A stretch of DNA of 64,000 nt from Methanomassiliicoccus sp. (lineage in GTDB: Archaea; Thermoplasmatota; Thermoplasmata; Methanomassiliicoccales; Methanomassiliicoccaceae), in contig JAAYAX010000008.1 in assembly GCA_012719175.1 (NCBI GenBank), positions 1 through 64,000 of the forward strand. The letters are read 5' to 3'. A model generated the notes under the pieces. The model searched no databases, was not told the DNA's origin, and saw nothing but the letters and a program-made list of their open reading frames with translations. How positions within the stretch are numbered: position 1 is the first letter of the stretch; each line of letters starts with the position of its first letter. A program made the position numbers and the translations under genes. Positions 1 to 9,079 of this stretch are shown here, one piece after another.

Positions 1-63
1 CCGAGATTTCCACTCGTGACCACAAGTGTCGCATCTGAGCATAACAGAGTCTTGAGCGGTCAT
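1..63 (-). CDS. N-terminus of a zinc-ribbon protein (cut by window edge)
   Basis: Only the first 21 codons are visible. They include C-D-T-C-G-H-E-W, a CxxC zinc knuckle as found at the start of small archaeal zinc-ribbon proteins. The ATG overlaps the TGA stop of the upstream small gene as ATGA, which suggests translational coupling and supports this start. The second CxxC of a ribbon would lie outside the window. No function can be assigned. It probably belongs to the integrated element that ends at the tRNA-Leu. Confidence 0.4.
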   Translation of the reverse strand, partial: MTAQDSVMLRCDTCGHEWKSR

Positions 64-272
64 TTCTCTGAGCCCCCTAGAAGGGGTTCAAACCTGTAGG
101 CTAGGCCATAGGGATAATATGCGGACCGGCAAAGGGTACTTTGTAAACTGAGAGTATGGGCATGAGATAAGCGAGTTGAACTCGCGTTATGCTCGATATA
201 TTCACGCTTGCCTCGTACGTTAAGCTCGTCATACGCTCGTTCTAAGCTCAATACGACCAGTTTTTCGACCAT
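60..272 (-). CDS. small uncharacterised protein (70 aa)
   Basis: This 70-residue frame starts at an ATG with a good ribosome-binding site (GAGGTGAGC, 5 bases upstream) and overlaps the start of the next gene by 4 bases. Those two signals are the main reason to think it is real. The protein is basic and hydrophilic, with a predicted helical start (VEKLVVLSLERAYDEL). It shows no recognisable domain, membrane segment or cysteine motif. It lies in the same direction as the preceding unknown gene, inside the presumed integrated element. A chance frame remains possible. Confidence 0.35.
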   Translation of the reverse strand: MVEKLVVLSLERAYDELNVRGKREYIEHNASSTRLSHAHTLSLQSTLCRSAYYPYGLAYRFEPLLGGSEK

Positions 273-434
273 GCTATGCTCACCTCATATTTTCAATCCA
301 TGTGCGAATACGTGGCTGCGAGGGAACGCGCTTCTCTCTTCGTTGGATAGGGTGATTCGTCGAAAGGAAGGCATACCCCTCTTCAAGCTACCAATCGGCC
401 ACAAGCAAGTCAAGGACCGGGTGAAAATTCGTCA

Positions 435-1481
435 TCAAAAATTAGCACGATTGACCTGACCTAAAGCTGAGCGATGCCCCATCGGTCCCGTTTTTCTCCA
501 GAGGTTGCCTTTCATGCCTATCCTCTTCAAATCGTCGGCGCTTATGGTCCCCAGTGATTCCAGCATATCGATCCGCGACTGAATCTCTGACAGTAATCGA
601 TCGTAAAAAATCATCACTTGCATCCTGGCCGCAGGATCGGCCAGCTCGGAGGAGAATTCGAAGTATCTTTGGCCGACGATCCCAACATCCTGGGCACACT
701 TGATGAGCCGCTTGTGTTTGGTCTTATCATTCAGCACCTGATATCTGAAAGCATATTGAGTGATGTTCTCGGAGGTCTGGCGGAAGAATCTACCAAAGTT
801 TTCGGCAATCTCTGGTCCCTGGTCGCTGTACGCGATGGATCGTGAAAAATTATTCACATTCCAGTATACCTTGAGGAGTTCGATCGCAGCGAGGCGGTCC
901 TTGATTATTTCATCGAGAAGGCTGCTACTCCTGAAATCGTCGAACGCGCCGTTGTGGAACCTGATGACCTCCGGCAATGGCCCCGAAAGCGGCTGGAAGC
1001 GCTTGGGCTTCGAGCGTTTGTTCACGCTGTTCACGGGCACGAGCATCTGTTTGCCGTTGAGGTCGATCGCGTCGACGGCGTTCTCCTCCTTTTCATGAAA
1101 TAAGATGATGTTGATCCACTTCTCCCCATCAGCTTCATTTTTAGTGATATTGACTAAGTCTTTGACGATCTGCTTTTTGAATGCGTATCTCAGCTCCGCT
1201 TTGCCCTCGCCGGTGATGAGCTGCAATTCTTCGATTGTAAGCCCTCTTCCTATACTGTTGCACAAGGTGCGCAAGTATCCGTTGGAAAGAATGAAGATCT
1301 TGGTGGTCGCGTCCAAATCATCAACGAGGCGCCTTCTGTCCCTGGCTGCCAGGGGCTTTATTCCCACCAGCATCCCAGAGATACTGAACATCTCGCGCTT
1401 GACCGCTTCGAGGGCGTCCTCTTGCCCTATTTTGGCCTGAGGATTTGATATTTTAAGGTTTGTGCAATTTTTCGCTGCCAT
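435..1481 (-). CDS. uncharacterised protein of the integrated element
   Basis: A 348-residue soluble, basic, mostly helical protein with no signal peptide or membrane segment. I do not recognise a family. The C-terminal half (about residues 180-330) is rich in charged amphipathic helix sequence. The middle contains a basic patch, NKRSKPKR, that could contact nucleic acid. It is divergent from the recombinase gene, with about 105 bases between the two starts, which fits cargo or a regulator of a tRNA-integrated element. Function unknown. Confidence 0.6.
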   Translation of the reverse strand: MAAKNCTNLKISNPQAKIGQEDALEAVKREMFSISGMLVGIKPLAARDRRRLVDDLDATTKIFILSNGYLRTLCNSIGRGLTIEELQLITGEGKAELRYAFKKQIVKDLVNITKNEADGEKWINIILFHEKEENAVDAIDLNGKQMLVPVNSVNKRSKPKRFQPLSGPLPEVIRFHNGAFDDFRSSSLLDEIIKDRLAAIELLKVYWNVNNFSRSIAYSDQGPEIAENFGRFFRQTSENITQYAFRYQVLNDKTKHKRLIKCAQDVGIVGQRYFEFSSELADPAARMQVMIFYDRLLSEIQSRIDMLESLGTISADDLKRIGMKGNLWRKTGPMGHRSALGQVNRANF

Positions 1482-1588
1482 TTCTACCGTTGATCACTTT
1501 TCAAGGTCTTCTTGTTTCTCCTTCGTAGATCAGAATCGTCCGAAATGGCGACGACAATCCAGCAGGTCAAGCTGACGAGGAGGCGAGG

Positions 1589-2806
1589 ATGCCAGGCGGA
1601 GCGGGGCGGGGGGGTCGAGCGGTCGGAAAGGGTCGCTCGGACGACGAAACCTTAACGAAGCGGCAGCCCCCTCTCCGCTCCGAGGGCGCTAATGCTACGC
1701 ACGGTCGCAGCGGCAGCAGCTCCTCCGTCAGCAGAAAGAAGGGCAGACCGGGCAGAAAGAGGGGGGCGAGGTCAACGGGCCGCTATCCCTTCGTAGCCTG
1801 GATCAACAAATATCTTAGAAACTGTGGATTGGCCGACGAGACGATAAAAGAAAGGAGAAGAAGATTGACGCGAATATTTCACGATCTCCAGCTCCTGGAA
1901 TCGGACGGCAAGATTGGCACGACCAATCCGGAGAAGATGACCGAGAATGAAGTGGGTGCTTTCGTGGACTCATTGATAGCGAGGGGGAAGAAGGGCAAGG
2001 ACTTCGAACATGATGTCACCGCCCTGAACGGCCTCTTGAAAAACGCCAATAATTTGGCGATCGAGTCCCTGAAGAACCGGTACCCGGCCAAGTTCCGCAA
2101 ATCGATCAAGACCGGAAGATATCCTCCCTTGAACGGAGAGGAGTTCAACTTCATCATCCAAGGTGCCGAAAGGGTCGATCCCGCGAACTGGTACAAGATG
2201 GAATCCTACGCCATCGTCGTTCTCGGTCTGGCCTCGGGAGCGAGGCACAAGGAACTGAAGGAAGGAAAGGTCCACGACCTCTGCCTCAGGAGCGGGGACG
2301 AACATTACCACATCGAGCATCCCAAAGGCGAGGATTCCTACGGGGAAACCAGAGACCCGCCCCTGAGACCCGAGTGCCAACCATTCCTGAGAAAATATCT
2401 TCAGAAAAGAAAGGAGATGCTTGTCAAGCGACCGGATAACGAGTTCCTGTTTCCTGCCCTCAGGGACAAAGCCGATGGCAAGCTATCGTCCAACAGCATC
2501 ACTCGGATGGTGCGGTTCGTAGGTCAAGATGCTCAGGTGGTCAAGCTCGACCTCCACAAGTGCCGGAGAACCTTCGGCCAAATGCTCCTTGACGAGGGAG
2601 TGAGCATCGAAGTGGTGAGCGTGCTCATGGGGCATGCGAGCACTGCAATGACGGAGAAGTTCTATTGTCGCCGAAGGCAGCAGCAGGCATCATTTAGCGT
2701 TCGGAACATATGGAGCAAGAATGTCCCGGAGCCGACGCCAAAAACGATGCCAGATGTCAAAAACCCTCTGATTGACAAAAATAGTTGGAATGCTGGATAC
2801 GCTTGA
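1589..2806 (+). CDS. tyrosine recombinase / integrase
   Basis: Site-specific recombinase of the XerC/D-phage integrase superfamily, 405 residues. The catalytic set is complete: Arg219 (GARHKEL), Lys246 (HPKGED), His323-x-x-Arg326 (LHKCRR), His349 (MGHAST) and the nucleophile Tyr359 (KFYCRR). Residues 66-165 form the SAM-like core-binding domain (YPFVAWINKYL onward). The first 60 residues are a Gly/Arg/Ser-rich basic tail. The ATG follows GAGGAGGCGAGG. The stop codon sits directly against the CCA end of tRNA-Leu(UAA), the usual position of an integrase whose element entered the 3' end of a tRNA gene. It would catalyse integration and excision there. Confidence 0.93.
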   Translation: MPGGAGRGGRAVGKGRSDDETLTKRQPPLRSEGANATHGRSGSSSSVSRKKGRPGRKRGARSTGRYPFVAWINKYLRNCGLADETIKERRRRLTRIFHDLQLLESDGKIGTTNPEKMTENEVGAFVDSLIARGKKGKDFEHDVTALNGLLKNANNLAIESLKNRYPAKFRKSIKTGRYPPLNGEEFNFIIQGAERVDPANWYKMESYAIVVLGLASGARHKELKEGKVHDLCLRSGDEHYHIEHPKGEDSYGETRDPPLRPECQPFLRKYLQKRKEMLVKRPDNEFLFPALRDKADGKLSSNSITRMVRFVGQDAQVVKLDLHKCRRTFGQMLLDEGVSIEVVSVLMGHASTAMTEKFYCRRRQQQASFSVRNIWSKNVPEPTPKTMPDVKNPLIDKNSWNAGYA

Positions 2807-2893
2807 TGGTGCGGGGGGAGGGATTTGAACCCACGAACCACTAAGGACGGGATCTTAAGTCCCGCACCGTTGGCCAGGCTTGGTTACCCCCGC
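2807..2893 (-). tRNA. tRNA-Leu(UAA)
   Basis: On the minus strand the sequence folds as a class II tRNA. The acceptor stem GCGGGGG pairs with CCCCCGC. The anticodon stem CGGGA/TCCCG encloses loop CTTAAGA with anticodon TAA. A long variable arm and the T-loop GTTCAAATC follow. CCA is encoded. The 3' end abuts the stop codon of the tyrosine recombinase, so the gene probably doubles as an attachment site. I see no intron. Confidence 0.95.
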
Positions 2894-3059
2894 GGTGACT
2901 GGGGGCACTTATCAGGTCGCTTCATTTAACCTTTTTCCTTCATGGAAATGGATCGTCCAGCTCGCCTAACCAAATCTTTTCATCTTGATCGAACGGATAC
3001 CTATATCCTATCTCATAGATCGATGCTCGCCCATGAAAGCAATCTCACACATGCTCATC

Positions 3060-3815
3060 TTACCATCTATCATAGATGAAGGCAAAACCGATTATGCCGA
3101 TGAATGCGATGACCGGCAGAATGGGAGCCCAGGCGGGTGGTTCAGGATCCTTTGTAATGCCGCCACCTGTCGTGCCTATGTAGTACTGAACACCCGAGGC
3201 GTTGGCATATACGCTGTAGAGATACATCGAGCCCTCCCCGCCCGGCTCTACGACCTCGAAAGCCGGCTCGCTCAGCCACAGATACGGGAGGAAGTCGCTA
3301 CCGTTCACCGAGCGGTAGACGGTGTAGCCAGTTATCTTCGATAGGTCGCTCCCGGCCATCGTGTAATTCATGGAGTTGATGATGGAGCCGTTCGCTGTCG
3401 AGCCGCTCGAGCCATAGGATGAGTTCGAATAGATGTTCAGTATCTCCAGGTTGAGCACTCCTACCGCCACGATGCTCGTCCCGTTCAGCGCTTGCACTAT
3501 GAACTGGTAGGTCCCACTGCTCAGGGCAGGTATGACCGCGACCGAAACGTCGATCGTCGCCCCTTCCGCGTAGCGGACCAGAGTGCCGTTCGGACCCTGA
3601 TAGAAAACGGAATAGCCCGAGGCAGGGTGGTCCCAGATCAGTTTGACCGTATAGCTCGAAGCGCTAGTTATCTCAACATGATCCACCGTCACCTCGAAGT
3701 GTTCCATTTCGCTCATCACCTCATCCGCTGAGACCGGTGGCATTGTTGCTATGCATGCTACCAGCACGGATACGAGCAAAGAGAGAACGGTCACGAAGCT
3801 CGACCATCTGCTCAT
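3060..3815 (-). CDS. secreted, C-terminally membrane-anchored protein
   Basis: A 251-residue protein with an N-terminal signal peptide (residues 1-30, ending near PPVSA-DE) and a C-terminal membrane anchor (about 229-247, ILPVIAFIGIIGFAFIY) followed by a short charged tail. The extracellular part is Ser/Thr/Asn-rich with several NxS/T sites, and contains two fibronectin type III-like stretches (KLIWDHPASGYSVFY and ITGYTVYRSVNGSDFLPY). It is a likely cell-surface protein that binds or scaffolds. No enzymatic motif is visible. No ribosome-binding site precedes the ATG; an AAATATGC box about 30 bases upstream suggests a leaderless transcript. Confidence 0.75.
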   Translation of the reverse strand: MSRWSSFVTVLSLLVSVLVACIATMPPVSADEVMSEMEHFEVTVDHVEITSASSYTVKLIWDHPASGYSVFYQGPNGTLVRYAEGATIDVSVAVIPALSSGTYQFIVQALNGTSIVAVGVLNLEILNIYSNSSYGSSGSTANGSIINSMNYTMAGSDLSKITGYTVYRSVNGSDFLPYLWLSEPAFEVVEPGGEGSMYLYSVYANASGVQYYIGTTGGGITKDPEPPAWAPILPVIAFIGIIGFAFIYDRW

Positions 3816-4030
3816 AAATTTCGTTCTTTAGAATGAAAACATTGCATATTTACCACTATTGTCCCAAGTAAGAATGCTCACGAGCAGGCCTGAGGTCCTC
3901 TTCAATATGATTGTTGATGAGCATCGGTGCTATCGATGGCAAGATATCACCCAACGCCACACCATCCCTGCTTCCATTGAAATGCTAGGTATCGTCATTT
4001 CGGCCGCTGCCGACGATTCTCAATTCTTAT

Positions 4031-4066
4031 TGTCACGTTTGATTTGCAGATGTGCACCTTTTTTAA
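4031..4066 (+). promoter_or_regulatory. promoter block of first 7TM kinase, shared with the second
   Basis: This block (TCAC, then G, TTTGAT, TG, spacer, TGTGC, ending in the TATA-like TTTTTTAA) matches, almost base for base, a block ahead of the next kinase gene. The conservation ends at the TATA-like box. That places the transcription start near 4090 and argues that the in-frame ATG inside the block is not the start codon. Confidence 0.55.
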
Positions 4067-4106
4067 GGTAGTTCGGTCCGTCAGCGAATACGGTGATGCC
4101 TCCCTG

Positions 4107-5774
4107 TTGACCTACACGCCCCTCATTTGGCTGCCCCTGCTGGCAGCGGCCGGTGCGGTCGCCTTATATGTCTTCAGCCACAGGTATTCTGACGTTCCCG
4201 AGACTAGATATTTACAGTTCCTGATAATAATCACCGCCGCGTGGTCGGTGCTGCAGGCGGTGAACCTTTCCTTCACGGACATGGAGAGCAAGGTGTGGCT
4301 GACGCGGCTGAGGTTCCTGTTCGCGCCCTTCGTGTGCGTGACCCTGTTCTGCCTCATGATGACCCACTGTGGACGGGGCTCGTGGATCACCCCCCTGCGG
4401 TTCGCGCTGCTGTGCGTGGTGCCCCTGCTGACACTGGTACTGGCGGAGACAGGCGACCTGCACGACCTGTTCCTCACCGCTCCAAGCATGGGCGAGGGCG
4501 AGAGCATGGTGCGGTTCGAGACCGGTCCGTGGTACTGGGTGTACCTCTCCTACGCCCTGGGCCTGATCTTCGCTTCCGTGGTCCTGGTGATAGATTCCAT
4601 GCGCGGGGCCAGCAGGCTCTACCGCAAGCAGTCCGTGGTCCTGCTGTTCGCGTTCGTGCCGCCGGCGGTGTACAACTTCACCGACAACTTCCGCCTCCTG
4701 CAGCCGATGAGCTTGGACCTGTCCCAGCTGATGCTCATCATCTCCGGCGCCATCCTCGCCTGGGGCCTGTTCCGCTATCGCATCCTGGACGTCAAGCCGA
4801 TAGCGCGCGGCGAGGTCGTGGAGCACATGACCGACGCCTACCTGGTGCTCTCCCCTGACGGTAAGATAGTCGATTACAACACCATTGCCGGGGACCTCAT
4901 GGTGCAGCAGGGTAGGGACGCCATCGGGCACAGCATAACAGAGATGCTGCCGTTCGGCACCGATATCGTGAACATGATCACCTTGGGCAAGAGCAAGGGC
5001 GACGTCTCCGTCAGCGGTGCCCAGCCGAGGTCCTACGAGGCGTCGATCATGCCCGTATCCGTCAGGAACGAGAATGTGGCGCACGTCGTCCTGCTGCGTG
5101 ACATAACCGACCGCAAGAACATGGAGGAGGCGCTGCGCACCGCCAACTACCGCCTCGGCCTGCTTTCCACCATAACGAGGCACGACCTGCAGAACAAGCT
5201 CACCGCCATCAACGGCTACTCCATGCTGGCCCGCCGGGCCTCCGATTCGGAGAAGACGGACAAGTTCCTGATGCGCCTGGACCAGGTGTCCGCGTCCGCG
5301 AGCGAGATGATCCAGGCGACCAAGGAGCAGGAGTCCCTGGGCCTGAAGCCGCCGACGTGGTACGCCGTGGACGATCTCTTCGTCAAAGCGGCGCACCACA
5401 TGAACATGGAGAACGTGAAGGTCCGTTCCACCGTGGGAAACGTCAGCGTGCTCGCCGACCCCATGATCGAGAAGGTCTTCTACAACCTTCTGGACAACTC
5501 CCTGCGGCACGGCGAGAAGGTCACGTCGATATCGCTGGAGCGCCACGAGACCGATGAGGGGCTGCTGATCGAGTATACCGATGACGGCGTGGGAGTGCCC
5601 GATGAGAACAAGGAGCGGATATTCGAGAGGGGGTTCGGCTCCAACACCGGGCTGGGCATGTACCTCATACGCGAGATACTCATGATCACTGGCATCACCA
5701 TAGTGGAGCGCGGTACCCGTGGCGCGCGCTTCGAGCTCCGGGTGCCGCACGGGCGCTACCGCTTCTCCACCTGA
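4107..5774 (+). CDS. membrane sensor histidine kinase (7TM-PAS-HATPase)
   Basis: Signal-sensing kinase in the membrane. The first ~220 residues form about seven hydrophobic segments of the archaeal histidine kinase N-terminal 7TM type. A PAS domain follows (VEHMTDAYLVLSPDGKIVDYN to LLRDITDRK). The phosphoacceptor box is ITRHDLQNKL with His359. The ATPase has N-box NLLDNSLRHGE and G-boxes DDGVGVP and GFGSNTGLGMYL. I chose the TTG at 4107, because the in-frame ATG at 4050 lies upstream of the TATA-like box; the start is uncertain. The gene is a tandem paralogue of the next one. Neither has a receiver domain and no response regulator is nearby. The signal is unknown. Confidence 0.85.
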   Translation: MTYTPLIWLPLLAAAGAVALYVFSHRYSDVPETRYLQFLIIITAAWSVLQAVNLSFTDMESKVWLTRLRFLFAPFVCVTLFCLMMTHCGRGSWITPLRFALLCVVPLLTLVLAETGDLHDLFLTAPSMGEGESMVRFETGPWYWVYLSYALGLIFASVVLVIDSMRGASRLYRKQSVVLLFAFVPPAVYNFTDNFRLLQPMSLDLSQLMLIISGAILAWGLFRYRILDVKPIARGEVVEHMTDAYLVLSPDGKIVDYNTIAGDLMVQQGRDAIGHSITEMLPFGTDIVNMITLGKSKGDVSVSGAQPRSYEASIMPVSVRNENVAHVVLLRDITDRKNMEEALRTANYRLGLLSTITRHDLQNKLTAINGYSMLARRASDSEKTDKFLMRLDQVSASASEMIQATKEQESLGLKPPTWYAVDDLFVKAAHHMNMENVKVRSTVGNVSVLADPMIEKVFYNLLDNSLRHGEKVTSISLERHETDEGLLIEYTDDGVGVPDENKERIFERGFGSNTGLGMYLIREILMITGITIVERGTRGARFELRVPHGRYRFST

Positions 5775-5833
5775 GCGTCGTTAGGTCACGCGCATCCATG
5801 CTCCGTGGACGGTCATCGGCCGACATTCTCATT

Positions 5834-5870
5834 TTTCACATTTGATATGTGGAGGTGTGCGATTTTATAG
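5834..5870 (+). promoter_or_regulatory. promoter block of second 7TM kinase
   Basis: The sequence TTTCACATTTGATATG, then GGAGGTGTGC and GATTTTATAG, is aligned with the block upstream of the first kinase. TTTTATAG is the probable TATA box, which puts transcription initiation near 5892. Identity continues well upstream of the TATA box, as expected for a shared factor site or a recent tandem duplication. Confidence 0.5.
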
Positions 5871-5929
5871 CTAGCTCGAAAATCCGATGACGGGAGAGGG
5901 TTCCTGTAGCGTTCACGTTCACACCCTAC

Positions 5930-7582
5930 GTGCTGATACCCGTTCTGGCGGCGATCATCTCCGCGTCCCTGATAGTGTACACCAGGAAGCACGCGGCCCT
6001 CGCGGTGACCAAGTACTTCACCGTCATCGCCGTCATCGGACTGGCGCTGTCCCTCCTGGGCGTGGTGGACGTATGCCTCACCGACGTGGGCGAGAAGTTC
6101 CTCATCCTGCAGCTGAAGTTCCTGTTCACCCCTTTCCTGTGCGTGGCGGCCTTCTGTATGCTGGCCACGCACAGCGGGCGGCGCTCGTGGCTGTCCCTTC
6201 CGCTGATCGTCCTGCTGAGCGTCATACCGGTCATCTCGGTTCTGCTGGCCATGACCGCGCAGTGGCACGACCTGTTCTTCTATGACCCCGTCATCCAGGG
6301 CACAGGGCCGTTCACCCTGAGCTACAGCGGCGGGGTGATGTACACCCCCTACATCTACTACTCCAACGTCCTTCTGTTGATCGCCGCCATCCTGCTGATA
6401 GACTCCATCCGCAGGGGCGACCGCCTGTACCGCATCCAGGGGCTGGTGATCCTCCTGGCGTTCCTGCCCCCGTTCACCGTGGACATGCTGGACAGCATGA
6501 GCACCAATCTGTCGAGCAATATCGACCTGTCCCCGTTTTCCATCGTCCTCACAGGCTCCATCATGTTCTGGGGCCTGTACCGTTACCGCATCCTGGACGT
6601 GAAGCCGGTGGCCCGGGAGGAGGTCATCGATAACATGTCCGACGCCCTGGTGGTGGTGGACACGGACGACAGGCTCATCGACTATAACAGCATCACCGCC
6701 AAGCTGCTTGTGGGAAAGGAGGGCAAGGCCATAGGGTCCCCTCTCTCGGAGGCGTTGCCGTTCGGGCAGCAGCTGGAGGACATGATCTCGAGGCGGGAGA
6801 ACAAGGGCGACATCACATTGAACGGGGAGAAGGTCACCAGCTACGAGGCGTCCATAATGCCGGTCAGCGTGCAGGGACAGGACCTGGCGCGGATCATCAT
6901 GCTGAGGGACATAACCGACCGGAAGCTCATGGAGGAGGAGCTGCGCACCGCCAACGCCCGCCTGAGCATCCTATCCAGCATCACCCGCCATGACCTGGGG
7001 AACAAGCTGACGGCCATCGAGGGTTACACCATCCTAGCACGCGAGACCAAGGACCGCGCGCAGTTGGACGAGTACCTGACGAGGCTTAGGCAGGTATGTG
7101 CCTCGGCCAACCAGCTCATCCTGTTCGCGCGAGAGTATGAGAAGGTGGGCATCGCCGCCCCGGGGTGGTTCTCCCTTAGAGACCTTTTTTCCCACGCCGT
7201 GGCGCAGAACAGCGTCGGCGACGTGAAGGTGGAGTCCAACATCGACGGCATCCGCGTGTACGCGGACGCCATGATCGAGAAGGTGCTGTACAACCTCGTG
7301 GACAATTCCTTGAGGCATGGCAGGGACGTCACCACGCTGTCCCTGAACCGCATGATGGACGGCAGCACCCTGGTCATCGAGTACACCGATGACGGGGTAG
7401 GAGTGCCGGCAGAGAACAAGGAGCTGATCTTCAAGCGCGGCTTTGGCTCCAACACCGGGCTCGGTCTCTTCCTTACACGAGAGATCCTGGCGATTACGGG
7501 CATGGAGATCGCGGAGACCGGCGTCAACGGCGTGCGGTTCGAGATCAGGGTGCCCCCGGGACGTTACCGCATCGACACCTGA
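5930..7582 (+). CDS. membrane sensor histidine kinase, paralogue of the preceding gene
   Basis: Same architecture as its neighbour: about seven membrane segments in the first 220 residues, a PAS domain (IDNMSDALVVVDTDDRLIDYN to MLRDITDRK), the H-box SITRHDLGNKL with His354, and an ATPase with NLVDNSLRHGR, DDGVGVP and GFGSNTGLGLFL. The two proteins are near-identical in the catalytic half and differ most in the sensor, as expected after a duplication followed by change of ligand. GTG is the first usable in-frame start, since a TGA closes the frame at 5888. No ribosome-binding site is evident. No response regulator is adjacent. Confidence 0.85.
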   Translation: MLIPVLAAIISASLIVYTRKHAALAVTKYFTVIAVIGLALSLLGVVDVCLTDVGEKFLILQLKFLFTPFLCVAAFCMLATHSGRRSWLSLPLIVLLSVIPVISVLLAMTAQWHDLFFYDPVIQGTGPFTLSYSGGVMYTPYIYYSNVLLLIAAILLIDSIRRGDRLYRIQGLVILLAFLPPFTVDMLDSMSTNLSSNIDLSPFSIVLTGSIMFWGLYRYRILDVKPVAREEVIDNMSDALVVVDTDDRLIDYNSITAKLLVGKEGKAIGSPLSEALPFGQQLEDMISRRENKGDITLNGEKVTSYEASIMPVSVQGQDLARIIMLRDITDRKLMEEELRTANARLSILSSITRHDLGNKLTAIEGYTILARETKDRAQLDEYLTRLRQVCASANQLILFAREYEKVGIAAPGWFSLRDLFSHAVAQNSVGDVKVESNIDGIRVYADAMIEKVLYNLVDNSLRHGRDVTTLSLNRMMDGSTLVIEYTDDGVGVPAENKELIFKRGFGSNTGLGLFLTREILAITGMEIAETGVNGVRFEIRVPPGRYRIDT

Positions 7583-7583
7583 T

Positions 7584-8924
7584 TCAGTACGGCACGTGGT
7601 CCTGGCGTGCTCGTCTCAGCCAATCGTCCAGTATCTCTTCGAGGTCCGGCCTCCCTATTTCCGCGATCTCGTACCTGGCGCGCACCAGGGGCTTGTTCAC
7701 CGTGAGCACCCGGCGAAGGTCGATGGGCGTGCCCGTGACCACGACGTCGCAGTCCGTGCTGTTGATGGTCTCCTCCAGCTCCCTGACCTGCTCGGGCGTG
7801 TACCCCATGGCCGGTAGTACCCTGGTGAGGTGCGGGTACTTCTCGAAGGTCTCGGCGATGGAGCCCACCGCCGTCGGCCGGGGGTCCACGATGATCGCTC
7901 CCTGGTCCTCCGCGGCGATTAGACCAGCGCCGAAGGACATCCCGCCGTGCGTTACCGTGGGACCGTCCTCCACCACCAGGGCACGCTTCCCCCGCACCTC
8001 CTCCGGGCGATCGACGCTTATGGTGGACGCCGCCTCCATGATCCTCGCTCCGGGGTTGAGGCGCTTGCAGTTCTCCTTGACGGTGAGTATGTTCTTCCTG
8101 TCGGCCGTCTGCACCTTGTTGATGATTATCAGGTCGGCCATGCGCACGTTGACCTCGCCTGGATAGTAGGAGACCTCGTGGCCTGGACGGTGGGGGTCGG
8201 CGATGACGATCTTCAGGTCGCTGCGGTAGAACGGTGTGTCGTTGTTCCCCCCGTCCCACACGATGACATCGGCCTCCTTCTCCGCCTCCCGTAGGATGCG
8301 CTCGTAGTCGACCCCGGCGTAAACGATTATTCCGTCGTCGATCAGAGGCTCGTACTCCTCCCTCTCCTCGATGGTGGTCTCGTGGCGGTCCAGGTCCTCG
8401 TAGGATGCAAATCTCTGTGATATTTGCTGACACAGGTCGCCGTAGGGCATGGGATGCCGTATGGCCACGACCTTCAGGCCCTTGGAGCGCAAGATCCTAC
8501 AGATCTTTCTGGTGGTGGGGCTCTTTCCCGAACCGGTGCGCACCGCGCACACGCTCACCACCGGAACGACGGAGCGCAGGACGATACGCTCGTTACCCAT
8601 GAGACGGAGATCGGCGCCGGTGGCCAGGACCAGGGAGGCCTTGTGCATCACCTCATCGTACGACAGGTCGGAGTACGCGAGGACGACCTGCTCCACCCCT
8701 CGCTTGCGTATTAGCTCGGGAAGTTCGTCCTCCGACAGGATGGGAATGCCCTCAGGGTAGCGCTCCCCGGCGAGCTGCGCTGGATAGCACCGCCCCTCGA
8801 TGTCCGGTATCTGCGCGGCGGTGAAGGCCACAACCTCATAGCAGGGGTCGTCCCGGAAGTAGGTGTTGAAGTTATGGAAGTCCCTCCCCGCCGCGCCCAT
8901 GATGATCACCTTGGCCGTCCTCAT
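7584..8924 (-). CDS. cpgS: cyclic 2,3-diphosphoglycerate synthetase-like GTPase
   Basis: A 446-residue protein of the archaeal CpgS/COG2403 family. The N-terminal half is a Rossmann-like domain (VIIMGAAGRDFHNFN). A P-loop (RTGSGKSPTTRKI) opens the C-terminal nucleotide-binding half, which also contains VWDGGNNDTPF and VEDGPTVTHGGM. In methanogens this family makes the thermolyte and phosphate store cyclic 2,3-diphosphoglycerate; some members have unknown substrates. I start at the ATG after AGGCGGTGC rather than 13 codons upstream. It is convergent with the kinase pair, with one base between the stops. Family is clear; substrate is inferred. Confidence 0.85.
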   Translation of the reverse strand: MRTAKVIIMGAAGRDFHNFNTYFRDDPCYEVVAFTAAQIPDIEGRCYPAQLAGERYPEGIPILSEDELPELIRKRGVEQVVLAYSDLSYDEVMHKASLVLATGADLRLMGNERIVLRSVVPVVSVCAVRTGSGKSPTTRKICRILRSKGLKVVAIRHPMPYGDLCQQISQRFASYEDLDRHETTIEEREEYEPLIDDGIIVYAGVDYERILREAEKEADVIVWDGGNNDTPFYRSDLKIVIADPHRPGHEVSYYPGEVNVRMADLIIINKVQTADRKNILTVKENCKRLNPGARIMEAASTISVDRPEEVRGKRALVVEDGPTVTHGGMSFGAGLIAAEDQGAIIVDPRPTAVGSIAETFEKYPHLTRVLPAMGYTPEQVRELEETINSTDCDVVVTGTPIDLRRVLTVNKPLVRARYEIAEIGRPDLEEILDDWLRRARQDHVPY

Positions 8925-9079
8925 TACTGCACCGCCTATCAATTCGCACCAGCGGTTTATCATACCTTTCCCTTGGCCGGTCGAGGAACGGTCCCATGGA
9001 ACGGCCCAGGGAAAGAATGAATACCGTCAGAGAGAATGCTGATGCGTTTCCGCCATGGCGGCGGTGAGGAGGACCGAGG

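Noticed and set aside
80-130. Possible second tRNA-like T-arm (GGGGTTCAAACC)
   Set aside because: The flanking bases do not form a T stem or an acceptor stem and there is no anticodon arm. It also does not repeat the tRNA-Leu 3' end, so it is not an attachment site.
3859-4071. 70-residue frame ahead of the first kinase
   Set aside because: It overlaps the kinase promoter block, has no ribosome-binding site and no recognisable features.
4212-5750. 512-residue antisense frame under the first kinase
   Set aside because: Composition is typical of a complement shadow (His/Gln/Gly/Arg-rich) and the kinase on the other strand is clear.
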